From contig JBBCGS010000002.1 in assembly GCA_037200125.1 (NCBI GenBank), positions 806,001 to 870,000 of the forward strand: 64,000 nt of DNA. The letters are read 5' to 3'. Shown here piece by piece: positions 27,033-34,402 of the stretch. Position 1 is the first letter of the stretch; every line of letters starts with the position of its first letter. The position numbers and the translations under genes are program-made. The notes beneath the pieces are model-generated. The model was not told where the DNA came from, ran no database searches, and worked only from the letters and a program-made list of their open reading frames with translations. The stretch comes from JADGHX01 sp037200125. Its GTDB lineage: Bacteria; Pseudomonadota; Gammaproteobacteria; Steroidobacterales; Steroidobacteraceae.

Positions 27033-27269
27033 TCAGCCGCGGTTGCGGAGGATCTGGCGCATTCGAACGAGGGGCGAATTGGAGTCCCTGCGGCCGGAAG
27101 CACACGGCTGGCACACGCAGGCGCGCTGTCGCGCCTCTTCGGGGATTCTTTCGAGCACCTCGTCGGGAATTTCCAGGCTGAAGCACCAGCAGTTACCGAC
27201 CCCGCTCGCAACGGCGCAAAGATTCGCTTCACCGCAAAGCGGGCAACGATGGGGATCCGGTACAGGCAT
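27033..27269 (-). CDS. Small cysteine-rich CWC family protein
   Basis: 78 aa from ATG 27269; no strong ribosome site is seen, so the start is uncertain. The pattern is that of the cysteine-rich CWC family: CPLCGEANLC, then NCWCFSLEIPDEVLERIPEEARQ and ACVCQPC. The paired cysteines suggest a zinc-bound small domain; function is unknown. It is the first gene after the minus-strand cobalamin riboswitch and is followed by the MetE-like gene, so it would be co-regulated by B12. Confidence 0.78.
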   Translation of the reverse strand: MPVPDPHRCPLCGEANLCAVASGVGNCWCFSLEIPDEVLERIPEEARQRACVCQPCASGRRDSNSPLVRMRQILRNRG

Positions 27270-27418
27270 TGAAGGCGCATCCGTCGGAACGCAGGTGGCC
27301 CGGTTTTGGAATGCGGGCACGGAAAGCAGCCAACGGCGGGCACGATGCCGCTGAGGTACTTCCGGCCGCCCCACCCACGAGAGCCACGAGCCGCGCGCCG
27401 CGCTCACGCGCGACGGTT

Positions 27419-27610
27419 GCGGCAGGTCTTCGGGCTCTCGGGCTCGATGTCTCGCGAAGAGACTTCACCTACTGGGCGCGCTTCCCAGGCTCGTTCAAGC
27501 CCAGTGCTGTTTGCGCCGTTCGTTCCCGATTACCGCTGCGGGGCAGCTCCGGAGTTGATCGTGACGACGATCGCACCGGATTCCCTATTAAGCTCGCCCG
27601 CGTGGGCAAG
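27419..27610 (-). promoter_or_regulatory. Cobalamin (B12) riboswitch, minus strand
   Basis: Read on the minus strand from about 27610: a GCCC/GGGC hairpin (27596-27607), the AGGGAATCCGGTG box, the highly conserved CCGGAGCTGCCCCGCAGCGG core (27552-27530) followed by TAATCGGGAACGA, a GGGAAGC segment, and the closing B12 box GCCCGAAGACCTGCC (about 27436-27421). Order and spacing match the cobalamin aptamer, and nearly every core base matches the plus-strand copy at 27714-27900. It would control the CWC and MetE-like genes, normally shutting them off when adenosyl- or methylcobalamin is bound. Confidence 0.88.
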
Positions 27611-27628
27611 CGCCGCTGACGGGCCGGC

Positions 27629-27657
27629 ACGTTATGGACCGAGACCGCCGCTGTCAA
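27629..27657 (-). promoter_or_regulatory. Candidate sigma70 promoter for the CWC/MetE-like leader
   Basis: On the minus strand TTGACA (27657-27652) is followed after 17 bases by TAACGT (27634-27629). The -35 is perfect and the -10 is weak; CATAAC at 15-base spacing is an alternative. The -35 forms half of a perfect palindrome TGTCAATTGACA (27652-27663). The start point would fall about 10 bases before the riboswitch. Confidence 0.5.
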
Positions 27658-27668
27658 TTGACATGTTG

Positions 27669-27697
27669 TTGACACACGCGTGGACCCCCAATATCTT
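27669..27697 (+). promoter_or_regulatory. Sigma70 promoter for the nrdAB leader
   Basis: TTGACA (27669-27674) and TATCTT (27692-27697) are separated by the ideal 17 bases. Transcription would start near 27704, right before the first hairpin of the plus-strand cobalamin riboswitch. The -10 is overlapped by the NrdR-like box. Confidence 0.65.
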
Positions 27698-27701
27698 GTG
27701 T
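27686..27701 (+). promoter_or_regulatory. NrdR-like box
   Basis: CCCCAATATCTTGTGT matches 13 of 16 positions of the NrdR consensus (ACACwATATATwGTGT) as I know it. It covers the -10 of the nrdAB promoter, the usual place for NrdR repression. NrdR sites normally come in pairs; a convincing second box upstream was not found. Confidence 0.5.
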
Positions 27702-27713
27702 CCGCCAGCGGTC

Positions 27714-27900
27714 TCTACCCCAAGGGGTAGGGATAATAGGGAATCCGGTGCGATCGCAAGATCAATTCCGGAGCTGCCCCGCAGCGGTAATCGGGAACGA
27801 CCGGCGACACGGCACTGAGCTCAACTCGAGCTTGGGAAGCCCGCCCAGTAGATGCGCCCTCGAACGAGAGCGCGAGCCCGAAAGCCCGAAGACCTGCCGC
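27714..27900 (+). promoter_or_regulatory. Cobalamin (B12) riboswitch upstream of nrdAB
   Basis: A TACCCC/GGGGTA hairpin (27716-27729), AGGGAATCCGGTG (27738-27750), the conserved core at 27768-27790 (CCGGAGCTGCCCCGCAGCGG then TAA), TCGGGAACGA, TTGGGAAGCCCGCCCAG, and the B12 box GCCCGAAGACCTGCC (about 27884-27898). All parts of the cobalamin aptamer are in order. The leader continues about 170 bases to nrdA. Control of a B12-independent ribonucleotide reductase by this riboswitch is known in Streptomyces; here it suggests nrdAB is expressed mainly when B12 is lacking. Confidence 0.9.
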
Positions 27901-28038
27901 GGCCGTCACGCCCTGAAAGGGTGTGGCGAACGGCTGTCAGGCTCGGGGGAGCTTGGAGGCCACGCTTGCAAGCTCGCGCGGCGATCGTCCGATTTTTCGG
28001 CCCGATTTTCCGCGTTCCGCCTGCCGCCGTGACCCGCG

Positions 28039-28067
28039 CTCCCCTTCGGCCGAACTCGGGGGAGTTC
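28039..28067 (+). promoter_or_regulatory. Possible Shine-Dalgarno-masking hairpins (expression platform)
   Basis: The nrdA ribosome site GGGGGAG (28058-28064) lies in the loop and right arm of GAACTC (28052-28057)/GAGTTC (28062-28067). A CTCCCC (28039-28044) just upstream can pair with GGGGAG (28059-28064). The two pairings exclude each other, as in translational riboswitch platforms. This is inferred from sequence only. Confidence 0.4.
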
Positions 28068-28071
28068 CGCG

Positions 28072-30480
28072 ATGAACGTAGAAATTGCCACGCGCGCCGC
28101 AGAGGCGCCCGCACCTCAACAACCTTCTTTCCAGCTCACGTCGCCCGCGACGAGCCGTGCGCCCATGCGCGTGACGAAGCGCAACGGCGCGCGCGAACCC
28201 GTTGACGTCAACAAGATCGTGCGCGCGGTGACGCGCTGCTCCGAAGGGCTCGCCGACGTGGACCCGATGCGCGTGGCGCTGAAGACCATCGCCGGCCTCT
28301 ACGATGGCGCGACGACGCGCGAGCTCGACGAGCTTTCGATCCACACCGCCGCCTCCTTCATGTTCGAGGAGCCCGAATACTCCCGTCTCGCCGCGCGGCT
28401 GCTGGCGGGATTCATCGATAAGGAAGTCGAGGGCCAGAGCGTTCATTCGTTCTCGCAGTCGATTCGCGTCGGTTTCGACGCCGGGCTCATCAACGAGCGC
28501 CTTGCCGAGTTCGTCGAAGCACACGCACGCAAGCTGAATGCCGCCATCGAGAACGAGCAGACGCGCCGCTTCGAGTATTTCGGGCTGCGCACGGTCTACG
28601 ATCGCTACCTGCTCAAGCATCCCACCCGTCGCCAGGTGATCGAGACGCCGCAGCACTTCTGGATGCGCATCGCCGTGGCGTTGAGCACCAACGTGCAGCA
28701 GGCAACCGAGCTGTATCAGCTGTTCTCACGGCTCGAATACGTTCCCAGCTCGCCTACGCTCTTCAACGCGGGTACGCGCCACGAGCAGCTTTCCAGCTGC
28801 TTCCTGCTGGATTCGCCGGAAGATTCGCTCGAAGGCATCTACGACCGCTACAAGGATGTCGCCCTGCTCTCCAAGTTCTCGGGTGGCATCGGCATTGCGT
28901 GGCATCGCGTTCGCTCGGAAGGCTCGCTGATCCGTGCGACGAACGGGCTTTCGAACGGCATCGTTCCGTGGCTGAAGACGCTCGACTCTTCGGTGGCTTC
29001 CGTCAATCAGGGTGGCCGGCGCAAAGGCGCGGCCTGCGCGTACCTCGAGACGTGGCACGCCGACATCGAGTCCTTCCTGGAACTGCGCGACAACACGGGC
29101 GATGACGCCCGCCGCACGCACAATCTCAACCTCGCCAACTGGATTCCGGATCTGTTCATGCGCCGGGTCGAGGAAGACGGCAGCTGGTCGTTGTTCGATC
29201 CGAAAGACGTGCCCACGCTCACGGACCTGTACGGCGCGGACTTCGAGCACGCCTACGTGCAGGCCGAAGCGCAAGGCCTCGCCAAGCGTTCGCTGCGCGC
29301 CCGCGACCTCTACCTGCGCATGATGCGCACGCTCGCCCAGACCGGAAACGGCTGGATGACGTTCAAGGACAAGTCCAACCGCGCGTGCAACCAGACCGCC
29401 AAGCCCGGCAACGTCGTGCACCTTTCGAATCTCTGCACGGAGATTCTCGAGGTCACGAGCGGCGGCGAGACCGCGGTTTGCAACCTGGGGTCGATCAACC
29501 TGGCGCGTCACATGGCCGGCGGAGCCTTCGACTTCGAGAAGCTCGCGAACACCGTGGAGCTCGCCGTTCGGCAGCTCGATCGCGTGATCGATCTGAATTT
29601 CTATCCCGTTGCGACGGCGCGCGCGTCGAATCTGCGCTGGCGCCCGGTGGGGCTCGGCATCATGGGTCTGCAGGACGTGTTCTTCCAGTCGCGCCTGCCC
29701 TTCGACTCCGACGAAGCGCGGAAACTCTCCGCCCGCATTTCCGAAACGATCTACTTCCACGCCCTGCACGCCTCGATGGAGCTCGCGCGCGAGAACGGCG
29801 CGCACGAGACCTTCCCCGACACGCGCGCCGCGCGCGGAGAACTGCAGTTCGATGCCTGGGACGTCAAGCCGTCCGATTCGCTTCGGTGGGAAGATCTGAA
29901 ACGCGACATACAGGCGCACGGCCTGCGCAACAGCCTGCTCGTGGCCATCGCGCCGACAGCGACCATTGCGTCCATCGCGGGTTGCTACGAGTGCATCGAG
30001 CCGCAGGTATCCAACCTCTTCAAGCGCGAAACGCTCTCCGGAGACTTCATTCAGATCAACGCGTATCTCGTGGAGGAATTGAAGCAGCTGGGAGCGTGGA
30101 CCGATGAAATGCGCAACACGATCAAGCTCGCGGACGGTTCGGTGCAGGCCATCGCGGGCGTGCCGGAAGCGCTCCGCGCCATCTATCGCACGGCGTGGGA
30201 GCTCCCGATGCGCGCACTGATCGATCTGGCGGCCGATCGGGGCGCCTTCATCGACCAGAGCCAATCGCTGAACCTGTTCACGGCGAGCCCCAACATCGGG
30301 CAGCTGTCGAGCATGTACATGTATGCGTGGAAGCGAGGGTTGAAGACCACTTACTACCTGCGCTCCCGACCCGCGACCGCAATCGCCAAGACCACCGTAT
30401 CGAGCGCCGCGAAAACGTCGGATGCCAGCGCGATCGCGTGCTCTCTCGAAAATCCGGAATCGTGCGAGGCCTGCCAGTGA
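28072..30480 (+). CDS. nrdA: Ribonucleoside-diphosphate reductase class Ia, alpha subunit
   Basis: 802 aa. The enzyme reduces ribonucleotides to deoxyribonucleotides with the NrdB radical. An ATP-cone sits at about residues 32-120 (RVTKRNGAREPVDVNKIVRAV). Redox and active-site residues are all present: Cys243 (QLSSCF), Asn453/Cys455/Glu457 (NLCTE), Cys470 (AVCNLGSIN), the tyrosine pair in TTYYLRS, and a C-terminal CEAC for thioredoxin exchange. The ribosome site GGGGGAG is 7 bases before ATG. It is preceded by a cobalamin riboswitch and a NrdR-like box and overlaps nrdB by GTGA. Confidence 0.95.
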   Translation: MNVEIATRAAEAPAPQQPSFQLTSPATSRAPMRVTKRNGAREPVDVNKIVRAVTRCSEGLADVDPMRVALKTIAGLYDGATTRELDELSIHTAASFMFEEPEYSRLAARLLAGFIDKEVEGQSVHSFSQSIRVGFDAGLINERLAEFVEAHARKLNAAIENEQTRRFEYFGLRTVYDRYLLKHPTRRQVIETPQHFWMRIAVALSTNVQQATELYQLFSRLEYVPSSPTLFNAGTRHEQLSSCFLLDSPEDSLEGIYDRYKDVALLSKFSGGIGIAWHRVRSEGSLIRATNGLSNGIVPWLKTLDSSVASVNQGGRRKGAACAYLETWHADIESFLELRDNTGDDARRTHNLNLANWIPDLFMRRVEEDGSWSLFDPKDVPTLTDLYGADFEHAYVQAEAQGLAKRSLRARDLYLRMMRTLAQTGNGWMTFKDKSNRACNQTAKPGNVVHLSNLCTEILEVTSGGETAVCNLGSINLARHMAGGAFDFEKLANTVELAVRQLDRVIDLNFYPVATARASNLRWRPVGLGIMGLQDVFFQSRLPFDSDEARKLSARISETIYFHALHASMELARENGAHETFPDTRAARGELQFDAWDVKPSDSLRWEDLKRDIQAHGLRNSLLVAIAPTATIASIAGCYECIEPQVSNLFKRETLSGDFIQINAYLVEELKQLGAWTDEMRNTIKLADGSVQAIAGVPEALRAIYRTAWELPMRALIDLAADRGAFIDQSQSLNLFTASPNIGQLSSMYMYAWKRGLKTTYYLRSRPATAIAKTTVSSAAKTSDASAIACSLENPESCEACQ

Positions 30481-31511
30481 GCGCCGTGGAGTCCGTCGTG
30501 CGCGCGCCCTCCGCCCTCCTCGACCCCGGCTTCGACCTGACGCTGCGGCCGATGCGGTATCCGCGCTTCTACGAGATGTATCGCGCAGCCATCAAGAACA
30601 CCTGGACGGTGGAGGAGATCGACTTCCAGATCGACCTCGGCCACCTGCGCCAGCGGATGACGCCCGCCGAACGCCATCTCATCGAACGGCTCGTCGCCTT
30701 CTTTGCGACGGGCGATTCGATCGTCTCCAACAACTTGGTGATCAGCCTCTACCGGCACATCAATGCGCCGGAGGCGCGCATGTATCTCTCGCGCCAATTG
30801 TATGAGGAAGCGCTGCATATCCAGTTCTACCTCACGCTGCTCGACAACTACGTGCCCGACCCGACCCGGCGTGCGCAGGCGTTTGCGGCCATCGATAACA
30901 TTCCGTCCATCCGACGCAAGGCTCAGTTTTGCCAACGCTGGACGGATGAAGTCTTTTCGGTGGGGCGCATTGGCAGCGTCGACGACCGCCGTCGATTCCT
31001 GCTGAATCTCACGTGTTTCGCCACTTGCATCGAAGGGCTGTTTTTCTTCGGGGCGTTCGCCTACGTGTACTTCCTGCGTTCACGAGGCCTGTTGCCCGGG
31101 CTTGCCGCGGGCACGAACTGGGTATTCCGCGATGAGAGCGCGCACATGGCGTTCGCGTTCTCGGTCATCCAAACCGTGCGACAGGAAGAGCCGGAGCTGT
31201 TCGATGAAGAGTGGTCGCGCCAGGTGCGCGCGATGATCATCGAGGCGGTCGAGTGCGAGAGCGAGTTCGCGGACGATGTGCTTTCCGGCGGCGTCATCGG
31301 GCTCACGCGCCGCGAGATGCGGCAGTACCTCGAGTACGTCGCCGATCAGCGCTTCGTCATGCTCGGGCTCACTCCGCAATTCAACGTCCGCAACCCCTTC
31401 CCGTTCATGCAGCTGCAGGACGTGCAGGAACTGACGAACTTCTTCGAGCGGCGGGTCTCGGCGTATCAGGTGGCCGTGCAGGGCGAGATCTGCTTCGACG
31501 CGAGCTTCTAA
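30477..31511 (+). CDS. nrdB: Ribonucleoside-diphosphate reductase class Ia, beta subunit
   Basis: 344 aa from GTG 30477, which overlaps the nrdA stop (GTGA); the frame is open further upstream but that part overlaps nrdA. NrdB holds the di-iron site and the stable tyrosyl radical. Ligands appear in order: Asp in VEEIDFQID, Glu and His in YEEALHIQFY (the radical Tyr is four residues after His), Glu in CIEGLFFFGAF, and Glu and His in FRDESAHMAF. The residue at the radical position is Tyr, so this is a conventional class Ia protein and not a radical-free variant. Cotranscribed with nrdA. Confidence 0.94.
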   Translation: MSAVESVVRAPSALLDPGFDLTLRPMRYPRFYEMYRAAIKNTWTVEEIDFQIDLGHLRQRMTPAERHLIERLVAFFATGDSIVSNNLVISLYRHINAPEARMYLSRQLYEEALHIQFYLTLLDNYVPDPTRRAQAFAAIDNIPSIRRKAQFCQRWTDEVFSVGRIGSVDDRRRFLLNLTCFATCIEGLFFFGAFAYVYFLRSRGLLPGLAAGTNWVFRDESAHMAFAFSVIQTVRQEEPELFDEEWSRQVRAMIIEAVECESEFADDVLSGGVIGLTRREMRQYLEYVADQRFVMLGLTPQFNVRNPFPFMQLQDVQELTNFFERRVSAYQVAVQGEICFDASF

Positions 31512-31524
31512 AGGAAAGTCACAC

Positions 31525-31596
31525 GAGCGCGGCGAGCGCGGCGAGCGCGGCGAGCGCGGCGAGCGCGGCGAGCGCGGCGAGCGCGGCGAGCGCGAC
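31525..31596. repeat. 9-bp tandem repeat GAGCGCGGC
   Basis: Seven perfect copies of GAGCGCGGC (31525-31587) plus an eighth with one change (GAGCGCGAC, 31588-31596), starting 14 bases after the nrdB stop. A unit length divisible by three leaves open frames on both strands, but neither looks like a protein. Likely a slippage-prone non-coding array. Confidence 0.9.
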
Positions 31597-31675
31597 CGGC
31601 ACATTGATGAAGGCGAGGCTCGACGCAAGCATCGTCGCGACGATCGTCCCGCGCGGATGCCGCACCAATGCGGAT

Positions 31676-31709
31676 GCGGTCGCTTCGGCCGAGCGGTCGC
31701 TTCGGCCGA
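31676..31709. repeat. 17-bp perfect direct duplication
   Basis: GCGGTCGCTTCGGCCGA occurs twice head to tail (31676-31692, 31693-31709). Each copy contains the short palindrome TCGGCCGA. It lies in the non-coding stretch after nrdB, together with the 9-bp array; the whole gap 31512-31788 has no supported gene. Confidence 0.85.
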
Positions 31710-31788
31710 AGTGTTCATGCTGCAACGGGCAGCTCAACGGAGCGCGAAACGATTCACGCCAGCCTGTCGAGCTATTCGGGCTCGATGC

Positions 31789-31974
31789 CTAGTGAAGCTC
31801 CGGCTTGGTGTGCGAATCCCCAGCCCAACTCCGCAATGTCATCCAAGCCACCGCCTGCAAGATGTGCTCGCATTGGCCGCGACAGCGCTCGCACTCCCAC
31901 AATGCGCCCGTCTCATCGCGCACGAGAGTGACCTCGACGTCGTTCACCAGATAGCGCTGCTCGGTTCGTTTCAT
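31789..31974 (-). CDS. Small Cys/His-rich hypothetical protein
   Basis: 61 aa from ATG 31974. It begins MKRTEQRYLVNDVEVTLVRDETGALWECERCRGQCEH and continues ILQAVAWMTL. The CxxCxxxCxH cluster could bind zinc. The beta-strand-like front and the spacing resemble a real small domain rather than a chance frame, but I do not recognise the family. It is convergent with nrdB and separated from it by repeats; the 232 bases between it and the gene at 32207 show nothing else. Confidence 0.5.
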   Translation of the reverse strand: MKRTEQRYLVNDVEVTLVRDETGALWECERCRGQCEHILQAVAWMTLRSWAGDSHTKPELH

Positions 31975-32206
31975 CGGGCGGAGCATGGCATCCCCTCGAC
32001 GCGGCGTCACGCCTCGAATCCGCACGTTCGCGGCACACATACAGGTCAACGTTGGCCATGGACCTGTACGACCCTCCCGAACGAACCCGGTCCATCGAAT
32101 GGCCAGAAGCCGTTGGGTTGAAACTCAACAGCGGGCGCCGCTGTACGCTGTATCAGGCCAACAGCTCGGCTTTTGGCGACGTCCGCAAATTCTCAGGGGG
32201 TTGAAC

Positions 32207-33184
32207 ATGAAGAAGTCGAAGCACTCCGTATGGTTGGGCGCGATCGCGCTGGCCGTGCTGACGGGGGCGGCTCAAGCCGCCGATGCCACGCTCGATCGCG
32301 GCGCGCTGCTCAAGCTCGCGGACACGTACCTCAACGCGCTGGTCGCGCATGATCCGGGCAAGGTGCCGCTCGCCAGCAACGCGAGGGTCGTGGAGAACGT
32401 CACGCGCATCAAGGCAGGCGAAGGCCTGTGGAAGACCGCCAGCGGCGCGCCCACCGACTTCAAGATCGTGGTGGCGGACCCCACCCTGCAGGAAGTCGGC
32501 GGCCTCGTCGTGATGCAGAACGACGGCAAGCCCACACAGTTCGGCTTCCGGCTCAAGGTCGTGAACGGCAAGATCACCGAGGCCGAGCACCTGGTCGTCG
32601 CCATGCGCGATGCCGACAGCCCGAACCTGCAGAAGCCGCGTCCGGCCATCCCGCTCGAAATTCCCGACGAATACGCGGATTCACACGGCCGCATGATTCA
32701 CATCGCGAAGTCGTACTACGACGCGCTGGACAACAACAACGGTCACCTCGCGCCGTTCGCGCCGGATTGCGAACGTCACGAGAACGGCATGCGCACGGCG
32801 CCTTTCGGCGGTCCTTCGCTGGGCGGAGCCGTTCCCGGCGGCGGCGCGCCCCGGCCGCCGGGCCTCCTGGGTTTGCAGGACTGCACTTCGCAAATCGACT
32901 CCGGCGCATTCCAGTACATCACCACCATCGACGACCGCCGCGTCGAAGTCGCCGACACCGTGACCGGGCTTGCGATCGGCTTTTCGCACTTCCGCCATCC
33001 GATGACGCAGAAGAAATTCAAGATCACCGGCAACCCGAATCGGGACGAAGCCGACATGAGCAACCAGCGCGCTTTCGACATGCCGGCGATGCACATCTTC
33101 AAGATCTGGGGTGGCCAGATCCACGAGATCGAGGCGATTGGCGTTCTGAACGTGCCGTACAACTCGCCGACCGGCTGGGAATAG
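32207..33184 (+). CDS. Exported protein of unknown function (paralogue of 33343-34377)
   Basis: 325 aa from ATG 32207, preceded by CAGGGGG. Signal peptide WLGAIALAVLTGAAQAA. The mature protein has two halves that each look like an NTF2-like alpha+beta unit: KLADTYLNALVAHDPGKVPLASNARVVENV in the first and IAKSYYDALDNNNGHLAPFAPDCERHENGM in the second. The motif 'Y-x-x-A-L-x-x-x-x-x-x-x-P-x-A-x-x-x-R-x-E-N' therefore occurs twice. The end HIFKIWGGQIHEIEAIGVLNVPY fits that fold. Function unknown. It faces its paralogue across a strong terminator hairpin. Confidence 0.85.
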   Translation: MKKSKHSVWLGAIALAVLTGAAQAADATLDRGALLKLADTYLNALVAHDPGKVPLASNARVVENVTRIKAGEGLWKTASGAPTDFKIVVADPTLQEVGGLVVMQNDGKPTQFGFRLKVVNGKITEAEHLVVAMRDADSPNLQKPRPAIPLEIPDEYADSHGRMIHIAKSYYDALDNNNGHLAPFAPDCERHENGMRTAPFGGPSLGGAVPGGGAPRPPGLLGLQDCTSQIDSGAFQYITTIDDRRVEVADTVTGLAIGFSHFRHPMTQKKFKITGNPNRDEADMSNQRAFDMPAMHIFKIWGGQIHEIEAIGVLNVPYNSPTGWE

Positions 33185-33197
33185 ATACAGCCGGAAC

Positions 33198-33229
33198 GCG
33201 AGAAGGCGAGAAGGCGAGAAGGCGAGAAG
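33198..33229. repeat. 8-bp tandem repeat GCGAGAAG x4
   Basis: Four perfect copies of GCGAGAAG start 13 bases after the stop at 33184, followed by a degenerate GCGAGGCC. Non-coding, between convergent genes. Confidence 0.88.
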
Positions 33230-33282
33230 GCGAGGCCAGCCAATTCCCCAACCGGCCGCCTCGCCAGCGCGTCTCACGCCCA

Positions 33283-33314
33283 GCCCCGCGAGCGATGGGG
33301 GTCGCTCGCGGGGC
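33283..33314. terminator. 13-bp perfect hairpin between convergent genes
   Basis: GCCCCGCGAGCGA (33283-33295) pairs with TCGCTCGCGGGGC (33302-33314) around a TGGGGG loop. Very stable, placed between the stops at 33184 and 33343, and able to act on both strands. No T-run. Confidence 0.6.
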
Positions 33315-33342
33315 CGTGTCCCGAGGCCGCCCTACGCGGCGC

Positions 33343-34377
33343 TCAATACTCCTTGAATCCGTCCTTCTTCGCCTGATCGCTCGGAAAGTGCATGCCGGTG
33401 TCCCAGCCCGGGCGCTGCCCATAGGGCACGGAGAGCAACACCGCTTCCACCTGGCTGATCTTGCCTTCGGCGTTGATCTGGAAGACTTCGTGCGTGCCCC
33501 AGGTCCACGGCCCGGTGTTCGTCACCGTTCGCGTGGTTCCGTCCTTCACCTGATACTGGCGCACCGTGGCGTCGTGGTCGAAGAAGCAGCCTGCATAGAC
33601 AAGGCCGCGCTCCTCGTCGATGACCAGCATGCGCCGGTTACGCATCCGCGTGTCTTCACGGTAGTAACCCAGAGCGAAGGACTCCGCGCACTTCATGTTG
33701 ATCGTCGCCCGCTTGGCGCCTTCCGCGAGTGGCACTCCCGAGGTCTGCGTACCGTTCTCGAGACGCACGCAGTCATCCGCGAACGGCGGCACTTTATCGC
33801 CATGATTATTCTCGAGGCCGCCCCAGTAGCTGCTTGCGATGGCCCCGAGCTTCTCGCGCGGCAGGCGCTTGTCCGCCGGCAACGCGGTCAAGAACTGCTT
33901 CCGGGGCGTGTCGCCCAGCTGGTCCGTGCGCTTTACGCTGCTCGGGCCGGCGGTGATGGTGTCGGTCAGGCGGGGCGCATAGGACTCGATCTCGGTAATC
34001 TGGCCGTTCACCACTTTCAGCCGTGTGGCAATCAGCACCGGCGACCCGTTCTCGGTGCCTTTGGTGAAGAACCCGATTTGCCCTTGCTGCGGATCGCTCA
34101 CATAGAGCCGGTACTTTCCAATGCTATCGATCGTGCGCCAAAGGCCATCCGGCAGCGGCAGCTCGACGGCGTTCTCGGTGTAGCGTGTGCCCTTCGCAAT
34201 CGGCGCTTTCGAAGGGTCATGCGTGAGCATGCCCGCGAGATACTTCTCGGCAACGCCTTCAAGGCACGCGCGATCGCATGCGGGCGCAGCTGCATTGCCG
34301 ATCAGCGAGTGACCGGCGAGCGCTACGCCGAACAATAGCGACGCGGCAGCGATTCGAACCTCTCTGGAAGCCATCAT
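33343..34377 (-). CDS. Exported protein of unknown function (paralogue of 32207-33184)
   Basis: 344 aa. A signal peptide (VRIAAASLLFGVALAGHSLIGNAAA) is followed by the same two-unit layout as the facing gene: VAEKYLAGMLTHDPSKAPIAKGTRYTENA, TRLKVVNGQITEIESY, then IASSYWGGLENNHGDKVPPFADDCVRLENG and VFQINAEGKISQVEAVLLSVPYGQRPGW. It begins 25 bases after the PQQ dehydrogenase stop and is the last gene of that minus-strand run. A small-molecule-binding or isomerase-like NTF2 role is possible; nothing in the sequence proves it. Confidence 0.85.
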   Translation of the reverse strand: MMASREVRIAAASLLFGVALAGHSLIGNAAAPACDRACLEGVAEKYLAGMLTHDPSKAPIAKGTRYTENAVELPLPDGLWRTIDSIGKYRLYVSDPQQGQIGFFTKGTENGSPVLIATRLKVVNGQITEIESYAPRLTDTITAGPSSVKRTDQLGDTPRKQFLTALPADKRLPREKLGAIASSYWGGLENNHGDKVPPFADDCVRLENGTQTSGVPLAEGAKRATINMKCAESFALGYYREDTRMRNRRMLVIDEERGLVYAGCFFDHDATVRQYQVKDGTTRTVTNTGPWTWGTHEVFQINAEGKISQVEAVLLSVPYGQRPGWDTGMHFPSDQAKKDGFKEY

Positions 34378-34402
34378 GCCAATCCCCCTCTGTGATTAAC
34401 TT

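Noticed and set aside
26059..27354. 431-codon plus-strand frame over the MetE-like and CWC genes
   Set aside because: No recognisable domain. The opposite strand encodes zinc-ligand motifs of two known families.
27469..27909. Several frames with the repeated motif VPDYRCGAAPELI on both strands
   Set aside because: They come from reading the two inverted cobalamin aptamers in antisense; they are not proteins.
31525..31596. CRISPR-like repetition
   Set aside because: The unit is 9 bases without spacers, so it is a simple tandem repeat.
31519..31737. Short frame ending in repeated LAA residues
   Set aside because: The repeats are a by-product of the 9-bp tandem array read in one frame; no other protein-like features.
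31795..31835. tRNA-like T-arm sequence (GTGTGCGAATCCCC)
   Set aside because: No matching acceptor stem or anticodon arm, and the complementary strand is the end of a possible small gene.
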